Positions 52,463 through 63,100 of a DNA stretch of 64,000 bases are shown here, piece by piece. The stretch's first letter is position 1. The number at the start of each line of letters is the position of its first letter. Below the pieces are notes generated by a model. The model ran no database searches, was not told where the DNA came from, and was given only the letters and a program-made list of their open reading frames with translations. Source of the stretch: DTLC01 sp964555645 (GTDB lineage Bacteria; Verrucomicrobiota; Verrucomicrobiia; Limisphaerales; DTLC01); assembly GCA_964555645.1 (NCBI GenBank), contig CAZKTA010000008.1, forward strand, positions 65,462 through 129,461, read 5' to 3'. The position numbers and the translations under genes were made by a program.

Positions 52463-54082
52463 TCATTGGCTTGGAGGCGGATTCATCAGTCGGAAGAATC
52501 CCGTCGGTGATGGAGGGCTTCCTGGGTTTCCATCCACAGTCGGCAAACACGCCTTCGGTATTAGCGCCCATTTTAGCGTAGTTCCCATCAATCTTGCTTC
52601 CGGTGTGATGCCATTCCAATACGCTGGCGAGCGCCACGGCGTACTCAAATCAGCTAGGTTCGCCTTAGTTGCAATTCCATATCCCCAATCTGGCACTGTC
52701 CATGTCAACCAGAACGGCGTGTTAGTGGAAACCTGAATGACACTGCCTTGGTCCACGGAGAACCCAGTATTCCAAAGCCCGGTATCGAAGACATCTTCCT
52801 TCGTGAAGTCCACATCCACGTTTACACCCGCCACGTTCGTGATCGTAATGCGGCTAATGTCAACGTATTGGCCGTAGCCGGCCACAGACCACGGGCAAAT
52901 CCCAAAAAATATGTGCAACGGGTTCGCGAATTGCTCGGCCATCTCCGGCGGTAAAGAGAATGCCCCAGAAGTCCCGTCCGGCGCTGTAACCGTGCCTTCG
53001 GTATCGCTGGTGAAGCTTAATGTCCAGGTGCCCACGCCGTTAGTGCTCGTAGTTTGCAGTAACAACGGGTTCACAACTCCAACCGTGCCGCTTTGTGGCT
53101 GGTTTGTTTTCCAATCAATCCGAGTAGTGAAGCCCGCGGCCTGTTTTGTAATTGTCCATACCAAGGCGTTCGATCCAGACCACACGACCCACGGAACATG
53201 CGGTGGTGTATTCATGTAATTAACAGGCACGAACTGGCTCTGGAAAACGAACCCGTCAACCGTATCGAAAGATGTAAACGTAATCGAATACTTCCTGGGC
53301 GCACTCGGCGTTGCACCAACCCAAGACTGCTGATCGTCAACTGTTCCAAACCCCTCCATATTCCATATCGCCTGGGCGTTCTGAGCGAAAATCCTCAAAC
53401 CCGGTCTGGCTTTTATCAAGTTCACCGTCGGTGGTGGTGGTGGTGGCACATCCGTAGCCATTGTAATTTTAAGATTGTCCATTTGCCAAACTTGCGTCCA
53501 CGCTTCTCCTGGCTGCACCGCCCAGCCTGGCCACGGCGGACCACCGATTTCGATAGACCAATTCGGGTTCGCCAAGTTCCATGTTGTTCCCTGCCACCAA
53601 CCCAGATTTAGTTCGGAAAGTTTGAATTCCACACGTCTCCATCCCTCCGCTTGGGAAATAAAGATGTCAATACCGCGCCCCTGATCAGGCCCTTGTTTGG
53701 TAAGCACAAAAAGCTGTAATTGGAGAGGGTCCCAGTTCCCAGACAGACTCCGCAGATCAAATGAGATGGTATAATCCTCTGGATTCTGACTTGTATTGTT
53801 TGTCAACGTGATGTCCCACTTTGACCCGAACCTGGTGTTAACCGGCGAACCTCCCGTATTGTTGATTATACCAGTATGGTCAACTACGATGTTCCCGTTC
53901 CCAATATCCTGGAATGTGGCGTCGTGCGTGCATGCACCGCCGGTCCAATTCCAAGCCGGGAAACCAGTGCCGGGGGTTCTGTCGTTATAATTATCCTCGT
54001 ACACAACCAGTTGGGCATCACTCACAAAAGGCAAGCCACCCAAAACCGCTGCCAGAGCAAGAGTTCGGATTTTTGGTTTCAT
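52463..54082 (-). CDS. Secreted beta-rich protein, function unknown
   Basis: 539 residues. Signal peptide 1-23 (MKPKIRTLALAAVLGGLPFV...). Residues about 24-210 resemble a carbohydrate-binding jelly roll of the kind found beside glycoside hydrolases (YEDNYNDRTPGTGFP, WRRVEFKLSEL). A hexaproline linker at 213-218 separates it from a second beta-sandwich rich in Trp/Thr/Ser. The C-terminus ends in GFFRLMNPPPSQ. No enzyme motif is recognised. A role in polysaccharide binding is suggested only by fold impression and by the glycan genes downstream. Confidence 0.75.
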   Translation of the reverse strand: MKPKIRTLALAAVLGGLPFVSDAQLVVYEDNYNDRTPGTGFPAWNWTGGACTHDATFQDIGNGNIVVDHTGIINNTGGSPVNTRFGSKWDITLTNNTSQNPEDYTISFDLRSLSGNWDPLQLQLFVLTKQGPDQGRGIDIFISQAEGWRRVEFKLSELNLGWWQGTTWNLANPNWSIEIGGPPWPGWAVQPGEAWTQVWQMDNLKITMATDVPPPPPPTVNLIKARPGLRIFAQNAQAIWNMEGFGTVDDQQSWVGATPSAPRKYSITFTSFDTVDGFVFQSQFVPVNYMNTPPHVPWVVWSGSNALVWTITKQAAGFTTRIDWKTNQPQSGTVGVVNPLLLQTTSTNGVGTWTLSFTSDTEGTVTAPDGTSGAFSLPPEMAEQFANPLHIFFGICPWSVAGYGQYVDISRITITNVAGVNVDVDFTKEDVFDTGLWNTGFSVDQGSVIQVSTNTPFWLTWTVPDWGYGIATKANLADLSTPWRSPAYWNGITPEARLMGTTLKWALIPKACLPTVDGNPGSPPSPTGFFRLMNPPPSQ

Positions 54083-55372
54083 GTTTTTTCGAGTTTTTTC
54101 AGCTTGTTTTTATTCGCAACGCGTTGGTTTGTCACCCAAGGCGTTTTCCAAAATCACTCGGTGTATTCTGAGCTACCACATAAGATTTTCAATAGGCACA
54201 AACACCTAGGTGCAAACACTTACGACGAATCCACTCGCCCGGCGCCGGCTGATGAATTTTCAAAAGAACGGCGAAAATCTTTTGGGCAGCAAAAGGTTTG
54301 TCATGCGCTTAGGTTTGGGTGGTCCGTTACGTCATAGACCCAGCAATGAGGGCGCGAATGCGTTTTGCTCATGTAGCGCGAGCGAATTTGACGACAGTTA
54401 ACGTGTCGTGCTGGCCGCTAAGCGCATGCCGAATTTTCTGGTAGTTACAATTCCAAAGGCGTGGGCTGGCTTGAATCCAGTCGGTTTAAGGAATTGTGCG
54501 CTCAAATTTAGGTGCAGCCGGCGCCAACCATTCGAAGTCTATCTGACATCTGTGATTGCGTGTTACGACTAAGCTCGCAGGCAATAAAAGTTTTGAGAAC
54601 GCACCCTGTTGCGAATGCTCGGTTGATAGCTACGGGACTGTCGCCGGAATGAATTCAAGGACGTCGTATCTCAATCGTCAAATTGGCGCAGGAAAACAAC
54701 GCGTTTCATCCGTGCACAAGGTTGTGGCGACTTCTTGTTGGTCCTACCGTTGCGGACCGACTCAGTTTGCAGAAGAAACTCTGCACACTGGTCGTTCACT
54801 CGCAAATTTAGCATTTTTTATGTGAGGTAATTCCATTGGCCCCGGAGATTGCACTTTTCTCTGCTGTTTAGTTGCTGGTGCAAAAGCAGCCTCAATAGAC
54901 ATCAGCACAAATCATCATCACACATGGTGAACCGAAACTATCCAGGGCCCCGTTTTTTATACTGCGAGAGTTCAGCTTCTTTCTGCCCCGTGGAAAGCAA
55001 CACTTCTATATGTCGGTTTATTGGCGTTATAAAATGCCTGCTCAACGAATTATGCCTGGTTCGCAAGAGCCTCCGGGTGTCTTATGAGAACTATGGAACT
55101 GGAGGCGATGGCAATTTTCGCTTCAAAAATAGCAGTTGCGTTCGTGATAGAATTGGGTTAAATTCGCGACGCAAACAAAAGCATGAACATTGCGTGCTTT
55201 AGGTCGCGTGCTGTGCGATTGGGTTGAAGAAATCCTGTTACCGACCCGATTGCCGGGCGGGGAACAGGCCTTGCCAAGTCGCCAGAGTGTAAGGCGTATA
55301 TAGACAGGGCTGTACTAGAGATTGCGGGGTGATATTGACCGCAAGCTGCAGCAGTAAATTTTTGAAGTGAAT
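54083..55372. other. Long AT-richer intergenic region
   Basis: 1.29 kb between two divergent genes. Short frames on both strands have no recognisable features, and the base composition is visibly less GC-rich than neighbouring genes. Promoters for both flanking genes are expected here. No RNA gene or repeat was recognised. Confidence 0.45.
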
Positions 55373-56161
55373 ATGAAAAATTGTAAGTCGAACACATCAA
55401 TGATCAGGGCAACGCCGGGCTTTACGTTAATCGAACTGCTCGTTGTGATAGCCATTATAGCAATTCTGGCAGCATTGCTGTTGCCGGTACTTTCCACAGC
55501 TAAGGAAAAAGCATCGAGAACCGCATGCCTGAACAATCTCAAGCAAATTGGCATTGGGGTTATATCATATGCCGCGGATAACGACGAGAGGGTGTTCCGC
55601 CTACGGAACGACGTGCCTATCACACTCGATCTTACCAATGCGCAAGTAGCCGCAACGGTTGGTCTGCGTGTATACTCCACCAGGTCGTCGTCGATCTGGG
55701 TGTGCCCTGGGCGCAAAACGGAATTACCGACCTGGGAGCCCGATGCTGTGCCGCCCCAATGGGTCGTGGGGTATTCTTACCTTGGCGGCCTAACGGTTTG
55801 GGCAAACATCGGCAGCCCAGCTCGTGGGTATAGCCCGGTAAAACTCACACAGGCAAAACCTTGGTGGGTGCTGGCGGCCGACGGAGTAATCAAAATGGGC
55901 AACACTTGGGCTATGCAGGCAGTCCCAAGAAATCATGCGCGGTACTACATCTATGCAAATTGCCCGCCGCACATGAAAGGCAACAACCCGGCAGGCGGCA
56001 ACGAAGTGTTTGTAGACGGGTCGGCCAGTTGGGTCAAATTCGACTCTTGGTACCGGTTTCATTATTGGGCAGGTGCATTTGGTCAAACGTTCGTTTATTG
56101 GTCTCAGGACCCGCGTGATTTCGATGAAGCACTGAAAGCGCGCCTGCCGAGCCTGAAGTAA
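55373..56161 (+). CDS. Prepilin-type N-terminal cleavage/methylation domain protein
   Basis: 262 residues from ATG 55373 (GTG two codons upstream is possible). The prepilin peptidase site is G16/F17 in PGFTLIELLVVIAIIAILAA, with the conserved glutamate at +5. ACLNNLKQIGIGVISYAADNDE is the usual continuation of Verrucomicrobia/Planctomycetes pseudopilins. The C-terminal region has EVFVDGSASWVKFDSW, a variant of the H-x9-DG end. Such proteins are multiplied in these genomes and are assumed to be surface-exposed pseudopilins, perhaps substrate-binding. It is 249 bp upstream of the esterase gene, same strand. Confidence 0.9.
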   Translation: MKNCKSNTSMIRATPGFTLIELLVVIAIIAILAALLLPVLSTAKEKASRTACLNNLKQIGIGVISYAADNDERVFRLRNDVPITLDLTNAQVAATVGLRVYSTRSSSIWVCPGRKTELPTWEPDAVPPQWVVGYSYLGGLTVWANIGSPARGYSPVKLTQAKPWWVLAADGVIKMGNTWAMQAVPRNHARYYIYANCPPHMKGNNPAGGNEVFVDGSASWVKFDSWYRFHYWAGAFGQTFVYWSQDPRDFDEALKARLPSLK

Positions 56162-56410
56162 CTTCCAGTTGCCTTAATTTGATCTTTGCCAAGGCTTGAG
56201 ACCCCTTGCGGACAATGGATGGTGGCCGGACTTGTTTTGTGGGACGGCGTTTAAAGAAAGCCAACCCGGGGCTGGCCGGAGCCTTGCTTTTGGTTGCGCA
56301 TCCAAACCTTGTGTAAAGAACCCCGAGCTGTTGCATTTGGATGGTCTGAAAACACGGCCAGTGGGATCGTTTGCACATTCCGGCCCGGATGCGCCGCTCG
56401 CAAATTCGCA

Positions 56411-57652
56411 ATGAACCTGCCCAGGATCATCCATGCGCTTGGGACATTGGCTATATACGCCGGTGCCCTATGGTTCTGTTCGGTACCGTGTGGCTGGGCT
56501 AGTACCGGAGCCGACCGTTGGGTAACCACATGGGCGACCGGTGTGCAACTGACCGAGCCGAACAATCTGCCGCCTACTCCGCTGGCCCACGCTACGCTGC
56601 GGCAATTTGTCCGCACTACGCTGGGCGGTGGAACCTTGCGGGTCAGATTTTCGAACGTGTACGGCACCGAGCCGGCAACAATAAACGCGGCACATATAGC
56701 CCTAGCCACAGGTGCTGGCAGCGCTGGCAACGGCGAAATTGACCCGACGACAGATACGAAGTTGACCTTTAGCGGCAACGGCAGCGCAATAATACCACCA
56801 GGTGCAGAGATTAGCTCAGACGCAGTTGAGTTCAATCTTCCGCCCTTGGCAAACGTAGCCATTAGTATCTACTTCGGTGAGATTTCAGCCAAGACCGTGA
56901 CTGGCCACCCTGGCTCACGCACCACGTCGTTCATTGTGCCAAGCAATGCAGTCTCAGCGCCTAGCCTGCCCAGCGCAGTTAAAACCGCGCGGTGGTATAT
57001 CATCGCAGGCATTGATGTGCTGGCGGACAAATCGTGTCGGGCCCTGGTAATATTAGGCGACTCAATCACGGACGGTCGTGGTTCGACCACGGATGGCAAC
57101 AACCGGTGGCCGGACAACCTTGCGATGCGCTTGGCTACGAATCCACCCACGGCTAATGTGGCTGTTGTGAACATGGGTATTGGCGGTAACGCAGTTCTGA
57201 GCGGCGGGCTTGGCCCAACCGCCCTGGCTCGATTTGATCGCGACGTGCTGGGCCAACATGGTGTACGGTATCTGGTTATATTTGAGGGTGTGAACGACAT
57301 CGGAAGCGGGTCCAGTAGCATGGCCACCGCAACGAATTTGGTAAATGCTTACATTCAGTTTGCTAACAAGGCGCATGCACACGGCATCAATGTGTACGGC
57401 GCGACCATCACGCCGTTTGGTGGCAGCAGTTATTACAGCGCGCTTCACGAACAAGAACGCCGGTTCGTGAACACATGGATTCGCACCAACACGGTCTTTG
57501 ACGCGGTGATTGACTTTGACGCAGTAGTGCGCGACCCGGCGAATCCGGTGAATTTGCTGCCTGCATATGACACCGGTGATCACCTGCACCTGAACCCTGC
57601 CGGATACAAGGCGATGGCTGACGCAATCGATCTGACCCTTTTTGCGCAGTAA
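56411..57652 (+). CDS. Secreted SGNH/GDSL-family esterase
   Basis: 413 residues from ATG 56411, with a signal peptide to about 30. An N-terminal beta domain (about 35-195, WVTTWATGVQL onward) precedes the SGNH hydrolase. S218 lies in VILGDSITDG, the conserved Gly in MGIGGN, N295 in EGVNDIG, and D390/H393 in GDHLHLNPAGY. This layout is that of bacterial carbohydrate esterases and arylesterases with a jelly-roll front domain. Deacetylation of xylan or pectin is a reasonable inference from the CE15 and GH43/GH30 genes that follow. Confidence 0.85.
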   Translation: MNLPRIIHALGTLAIYAGALWFCSVPCGWASTGADRWVTTWATGVQLTEPNNLPPTPLAHATLRQFVRTTLGGGTLRVRFSNVYGTEPATINAAHIALATGAGSAGNGEIDPTTDTKLTFSGNGSAIIPPGAEISSDAVEFNLPPLANVAISIYFGEISAKTVTGHPGSRTTSFIVPSNAVSAPSLPSAVKTARWYIIAGIDVLADKSCRALVILGDSITDGRGSTTDGNNRWPDNLAMRLATNPPTANVAVVNMGIGGNAVLSGGLGPTALARFDRDVLGQHGVRYLVIFEGVNDIGSGSSSMATATNLVNAYIQFANKAHAHGINVYGATITPFGGSSYYSALHEQERRFVNTWIRTNTVFDAVIDFDAVVRDPANPVNLLPAYDTGDHLHLNPAGYKAMADAIDLTLFAQ

Positions 57653-57749
57653 CGAAACCTGGCGCAGTGGCACGCGCTGTTAGTTCGGGGTCGAATTAGG
57701 TGGGAACAGGAACTTCAGTTGCGGGCACGCAAACAATCCCCAACACAAT

Positions 57750-59711
57750 ATGGAACTCAAAAGCCGAATCGGACTAAATGGGCGGCATCTAAATCTTGCC
57801 GGGACAGGTATGGGAACGTGTTGTTCGATAATTGCCGGATTGGCGCTTGTATTCGGGCTGGCTTTCAGCGGTGTGTGGGGAATGGCTTCAGTTGTATCTG
57901 CGGCAGAAGCTGCAAAGCGCAGCACAGACCCACCCACCACTAAAGACACACAACTCGAGGCGCGAAGTCCTGGTTCCGCAACTAAACCCGGAGCGGTAAG
58001 TAATAATTTAACCCCGCCCCTAGTGTACTCGGTGGAGAACACCGGTGCAGACTGTCCACCGCCGCCATTGCTCAACATGGCAGATTTGCCCGTCATCCAG
58101 CCGCTGCCAGACCCGTTCATGTGGTCGGCCACAAACCCGACCAACTGGGCGTACCCGACTGGGCGCTCCACCAACTTTGCCGATTGGCCATGCCGACGCG
58201 CGGAGATAAAGCGCGAAATCGAGCACTACGAAATAGGCCCTAAGCCCATCGTTGACATGAACAACATTTTCGCCAGTTACTCGGGCACAGGCACGACCGG
58301 CACGCTCACGGTGCGCGTGACCAATTACGTGGCCGGCACGCCGCGAACACTCACACTAACATGTGCAGTTGCGCTGCCGGCCGGGGCCGGGCCGTTCCCG
58401 GCGGTAATCGGGATGAACTCTCCGAGTGGCAGCATCCCAGAACGAATCTTTTCCAGTCGTAACATTGCGCGAATCACATACAGCCACAACCAAGTGACGA
58501 CCTACTACCGGCACTCGAATTTGGACCCGTTTTACCAACTATATCCGCACCTTAACACAACCAACTCTGGCCAGTACGCTGCATGGGCGTGGGGTGTCAG
58601 CCGCATTATTGACGCGTTGTACAAACTTGGTGGTCAACTCGGCACGGCAACAATCAACCTCGAGCGTATTGCGGTGACCGGGTGCTCGTACGCAGGTAAA
58701 ATGGCGCTTTTCGCAGGTGCGCTCGACGAACGCATCGCGCTGACGATCGCGCAGGAGCCAGGCGGTGGCGGTGCAGCAGCCTGGCGTGTGTCAGAGACGT
58801 TGGGCAATGTCGAAAAACTTGGCGCGACGGACCGTAATTGGTTCAAGGATTCAATGTTCGATTTTGCAGGTGCCAACGTGCAGAAACTGCCGCATGACCA
58901 CCACGAACTGTGCGCGATGGTTTGCCCGCGCGCATTGTTGGTGCTCGGTAACCCACCGTACGTGTGGCTGGCGGAAGAAGCCGGGTATGTATCCTGCCGC
59001 GTTGTGCTTGAGGTTTACAAGACTTTCGGCATCGAAGACCGATTCGGATTCAACATTGTTGGCGGGCACAACCACTGCGTGCTCGAAACAACCCAGAGCA
59101 ATGCCGTGGTCGCGTTTGTCGAGCGGTTCCTGTTGGGTAACCCCAACGTAAACACACGGATCAGGTATGCGCCCGACTTCGCAGCCGTGGATTATAGTCG
59201 CTGGACCAGATGGTGGGGGACAACGAACCCGATATTTCCAGGGGCGGCTGATTCATATACACAAACCTTCGAACTCGAGTGTGCCACCGTGGGTACAAAC
59301 TGGCTCATAGTGGCTGATACAAGTGCGTCAAACGGTAAGTATTTGACCGTTAGACCCGGCGTGCAAAGCCTCTCGGTAGCACCCACAAATAGTTGGGATT
59401 TGGTCATCATCCCATTTGCCGTGACCAACGCCGGCAATTATCTCATTGCCGGTCGTGTGTATTGCCCAAATGCAGACGGTGACTCTTTTTGGGTAAAGGT
59501 GGACAACGAAAACTGGGTTATGCACAACAGTATCTCGCCACAAGGCGCTTGGGCATGGTACAGCTTTGGCACGTACGCGCTCTCTGCGGGAGCACACACT
59601 CTTTACATTGGCTACCGCGAAGACGATGCGCTGCTCGACAAGATAAGCATCTCGGATCATCCGTTTGCTCCAACCGGCATGGGCGCGCCAGCCGCAACCC
59701 TGTGCCCATGA
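57750..59711 (+). CDS. CE15-like glucuronoyl esterase with C-terminal binding module
   Basis: 653 residues; an in-frame ATG at 57810 would give a tidier signal peptide (MGTCCSIIAGLALVFGLAFS). The CE15 alpha/beta-hydrolase has the family block VTGCSYAGKMAL with nucleophile S313, followed by IALTIAQEPGGGGAAAWR (the Glu-containing loop) and H442 in GGHNHC. The usual GCSRxGKGA is altered at two positions. From about 490 a beta module (FELECATVGTNW...TLYIGYREDDALLDKISI) resembles CBM35/CBM-like domains. Glucuronoyl esterases cut ester bonds between lignin and 4-O-methyl-glucuronate of xylan. Confidence 0.85.
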   Translation: MELKSRIGLNGRHLNLAGTGMGTCCSIIAGLALVFGLAFSGVWGMASVVSAAEAAKRSTDPPTTKDTQLEARSPGSATKPGAVSNNLTPPLVYSVENTGADCPPPPLLNMADLPVIQPLPDPFMWSATNPTNWAYPTGRSTNFADWPCRRAEIKREIEHYEIGPKPIVDMNNIFASYSGTGTTGTLTVRVTNYVAGTPRTLTLTCAVALPAGAGPFPAVIGMNSPSGSIPERIFSSRNIARITYSHNQVTTYYRHSNLDPFYQLYPHLNTTNSGQYAAWAWGVSRIIDALYKLGGQLGTATINLERIAVTGCSYAGKMALFAGALDERIALTIAQEPGGGGAAAWRVSETLGNVEKLGATDRNWFKDSMFDFAGANVQKLPHDHHELCAMVCPRALLVLGNPPYVWLAEEAGYVSCRVVLEVYKTFGIEDRFGFNIVGGHNHCVLETTQSNAVVAFVERFLLGNPNVNTRIRYAPDFAAVDYSRWTRWWGTTNPIFPGAADSYTQTFELECATVGTNWLIVADTSASNGKYLTVRPGVQSLSVAPTNSWDLVIIPFAVTNAGNYLIAGRVYCPNADGDSFWVKVDNENWVMHNSISPQGAWAWYSFGTYALSAGAHTLYIGYREDDALLDKISISDHPFAPTGMGAPAATLCP

Positions 59712-60191
59712 TTTTGGTTTCTCCGAACCTCAAGTTTGGAGCAGTGCCTCGTGGCAAGGCACAGGTTCAACAGCACATAATTGCACATGCATCACGTAGT
59801 ATGAATGGCATAGGTGTATCCACCTATATGAATGCAGCTAGAGTTGTGTATAATTCGCCTTGGTTGGCACTTGTGCGGCTGTGTCGCGGGACAAAGCCGC
59901 CACAGAGTGTGCCGCGCCAACCTAAGCCTATGTAGCAGCGGGCTTGGAGCTAATTAACGGTATGGATTTATGACGGGTCAGGAGAGAAGTGTGAGCGGTT
60001 ACATCCTGGTGTCTGGCCGAAGGCCAAGAGCATGCCAGGCCGATTATCGTATGGATTTTTCCGGGCTGACAGCCAGGCAGTTCTTCAGTTGGGCCAAATA
60101 GCCCATGGTCGGTCGGCTAACGGAAAGAAATCGCCGCATGGTTCGGGGGTTGCCATGCGGCGATGGTTTTATGGTGTTTTATGGTAGATTT
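59712..60191. other. Intergenic region, possible leader or small RNA
   Basis: 480 bp between the CE15 and GH43/GH30 genes. It has a TGTGTATAAT extended -10-like sequence at 59845-59854, then about 275 bp with internal complementarity (for example GGCCGAAGGCC at about 60017) and a repeated GTATGGATTT (59960 and 60049), ending in the hairpin at 60130-60164. No known RNA family is recognised. It may be a leader with an attenuator or an independent small RNA. Confidence 0.3.
60130..60171 (+). terminator. Intrinsic terminator or attenuator
   Basis: Perfect 12-bp stem ATCGCCGCATGG / CCATGCGGCGAT around an 11-base loop, followed by GGTTTTA. It lies 419 bp after the CE15 stop and 21 bp before the next ATG, so it would control entry into the GH43/GH30 gene rather than simply end the CE15 transcript. 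Confidence 0.7.
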
Positions 60192-63100
60192 ATGTGGAGT
60201 TGGAAACGTTGTATGAGCTGTATCCAAAACAACGGAGTCAAACGCGGTCTGATTCTGCTAACGACACTGGCGGCCGGTTTTTGTGCCTTTGCTGATTATC
60301 CGGTTGTGTCGCACAGGTATGCGGCTGACCCATCGGCAATCGAGTACAACGGCCGGCTCTATGTTTATTGCTCGCACGACGAGGAGAACTGGACCAACAG
60401 TTATAACATGACCTCGATCGTGTGTTTTTCGACCGACGATCTAAAGAATTGGACGGACCACGGTGTGGTGTTTAGCGCGCCAAGCAATACGACTTGGGCC
60501 GGACTAGCCTGGGCACCGTCGGTGATCTACAAGGACAGTCTTTTTTACCTATATTTTGCCAACGGCGGGGGTAGTATCGGCGTGGCCACAAGCAGCGTGC
60601 CCACTGGTCCTTTCAGGGACGCACGCGGTAGCGCACTGATCAATTCGGCGACACCGGGTGCGTACAGCCCCACGCAATGGTATTTCGACCCATGCACGTT
60701 CATTGACGATGACGGCCAGCCGTACCTGTACTTCGGCGGCCAATACCCCACCAACTCGCGCGTCATCCGGCTTAACACGAACTTGGTTGCAGTAACCGGC
60801 TCTGCCACACCGCTTGAAACTACCAATTTCTTTGAAGCTGCGTACATGCACAAACTCAACGGGATTTATTACTTAAGCTACTGCACGCGCCCAGAGGCCG
60901 GCATGGTCATTGCCTACGCAACAAGTACGAACCCGACCAATGGGTTCGTGTACCGCGGAACGGTCTTGCCCAACCCACCTCAAAACCGCTGGAACAACAA
61001 CCATCACTCGATCGTGCAATTCAAGGGCAACTGGTACATTGCGTACCATAACCGTGCTGCGTCGCTCGAACAAGGTCTGACCAACGAACTCGGCATTTAC
61101 AAGCGCAACATTTGCCTGGACCAACTCAACCACAACGCAGATGGTACGATCCAGCAAGTCACGCCAACCGTGGACGGGCTGCCGCAGTTAAAGCACCTGG
61201 ACCCGTACGTGCGAGTTGAGGCTGAAACAATAGGCAAGCAGTTTGGGATCAAGACTGATACTTGCACCGAGGGCGGCATGATGGTGATAGCGACAACAAA
61301 CGGCTCGTGGATTCGTGTGCGGGGAGTCAATTTCGGCACGGGCGCAAGCAGGTTCTACGCGCGTCTGGCCAGCAGCGCCGCAGGTGGCCGCATCGAGTTG
61401 CGGCTCGGCAGCCTTACGAACCAGTTGATCGGCGCGCTTGATGTACCGAACACAGGCGGAGCACAGAACTGGACCACGGTCGCAACCACGGTGACCAATG
61501 CTTCCGGTGTGCACGACCTGTACCTGAGATTCACGGGCACCAATACCCCGTTGTTCAACCTGAACTGGTGGCGGTTCCAACAGGCCGGTTCTGCTGCACT
61601 GGGCGTGCCCACCACAATCGAGGCTGAGGCCGGCACACTCGGTGCGCATTGGGCGATAAGCAATTATCCAGGTGTAACCTCGATCACAATCACGTCGAAT
61701 ATGACCGCCAACAACCCCGACAACTCAAATCGAATAGCGACTTACACCGTCACATTCCCTGCGGCTGGCACTTACGAGCTGTATGCGCGGATACGCGTCG
61801 GCCCTGGCGTATGGAACGACGATAGTTTTTTTTACGGGAACGGGTTCGGGGTTAAGTCGCCGACCAATTCTGATGATTGGATTTTCGTCAACGGCCTTGC
61901 ATCCGCCGGGTTCACCAACGTAACTGACGTGGTCACAGGTCGTGGCTCCGCTGGCAGCGGAGTCTGGAAATGGGTGAACCTATCGCAGTACACCGACACC
62001 AGCAGCGAGCCGCCAATCACATTCACGGTTCCAGCCGGCAGCCTGACACAGATTTTTCAAATCGGCGCACGCGAAGACGGGCTTGAGATCGACAAGGTTG
62101 TATTTGCGCCCCAAGGCTATTTTTTTACTGTGGCTGACCTGGACGCGGGCAATCCAGGTCAGCCACCAAGCCTAACAGTGCTGCTCGACCCGACCAAAAC
62201 TTACCAGACCATCGAAGGCCTCGGCGGTGCAATTTGTTTCTACAATGGCTGGGTCACTGCGCATCCGTACAAGCAGGAACTCTATACCAATGCGTTTGCC
62301 GGGCTGAACCTCTCGATGCTGCGGCTCGGCAACTGGTTCAGGTACACAAACGCGCCTGATATGGACGCGCCTGAATTTGTATTGAATGCGAACCGCATAC
62401 TTGGTCGGCCGATCCGGATTCTAATGAGTTCTTGGTCGCCTCCGGCGTTCTTAAAGAGCAACGGTAGGTGCGGTGGAGGTGGCACACTCGCTACCAATGC
62501 AGCCGGCCAATTCATGTACGACGAGTTCGGTCAGTATTGGTACGACGCGCTCCAAGCGTACCGCTCGAATGGCGTCTGGCCGACCTGGATTAGCATCCAA
62601 AATGAGCCCGACTGGGAAGCCGACTACGACTCATGCATTTTCCGGCCCACGGAAGGCGTTTACAACGGCACAAACTACGCCAGTTATGCGAAGGCCCTTG
62701 AAGCTGTTTTCCGTAAGATCACCAACCTACCATCACCCCCAAAAATTCTCGCGCCCGAGGTTGTTCATATCCGGTGGAACACACTGCGTGATTATTGCCA
62801 GACGCTGAACGGTGCGTTGTTCTATGGTGTGGCATATCACCTGTACGGCGACAGTGTTGATGGGACAATTGACGGCTATATACCTAGCCTGCGTGAGTCA
62901 ACGAACTATTTTCCTGCAAAACCGCGTTTCATGACCGAGTTCGGCGTTTCGAACATGATCGACGCCGCTACTTTGATTCACCACTGCATCACAGAAGGAC
63001 TGGTCAGTGGGTTTAACTATTGGAACCTTATCTGGCCCGGTGTGGAAGGTGGCCTGATACAGATCGAGTTCCCGTGGGACCGCTCGCGCTGGACCAATGC

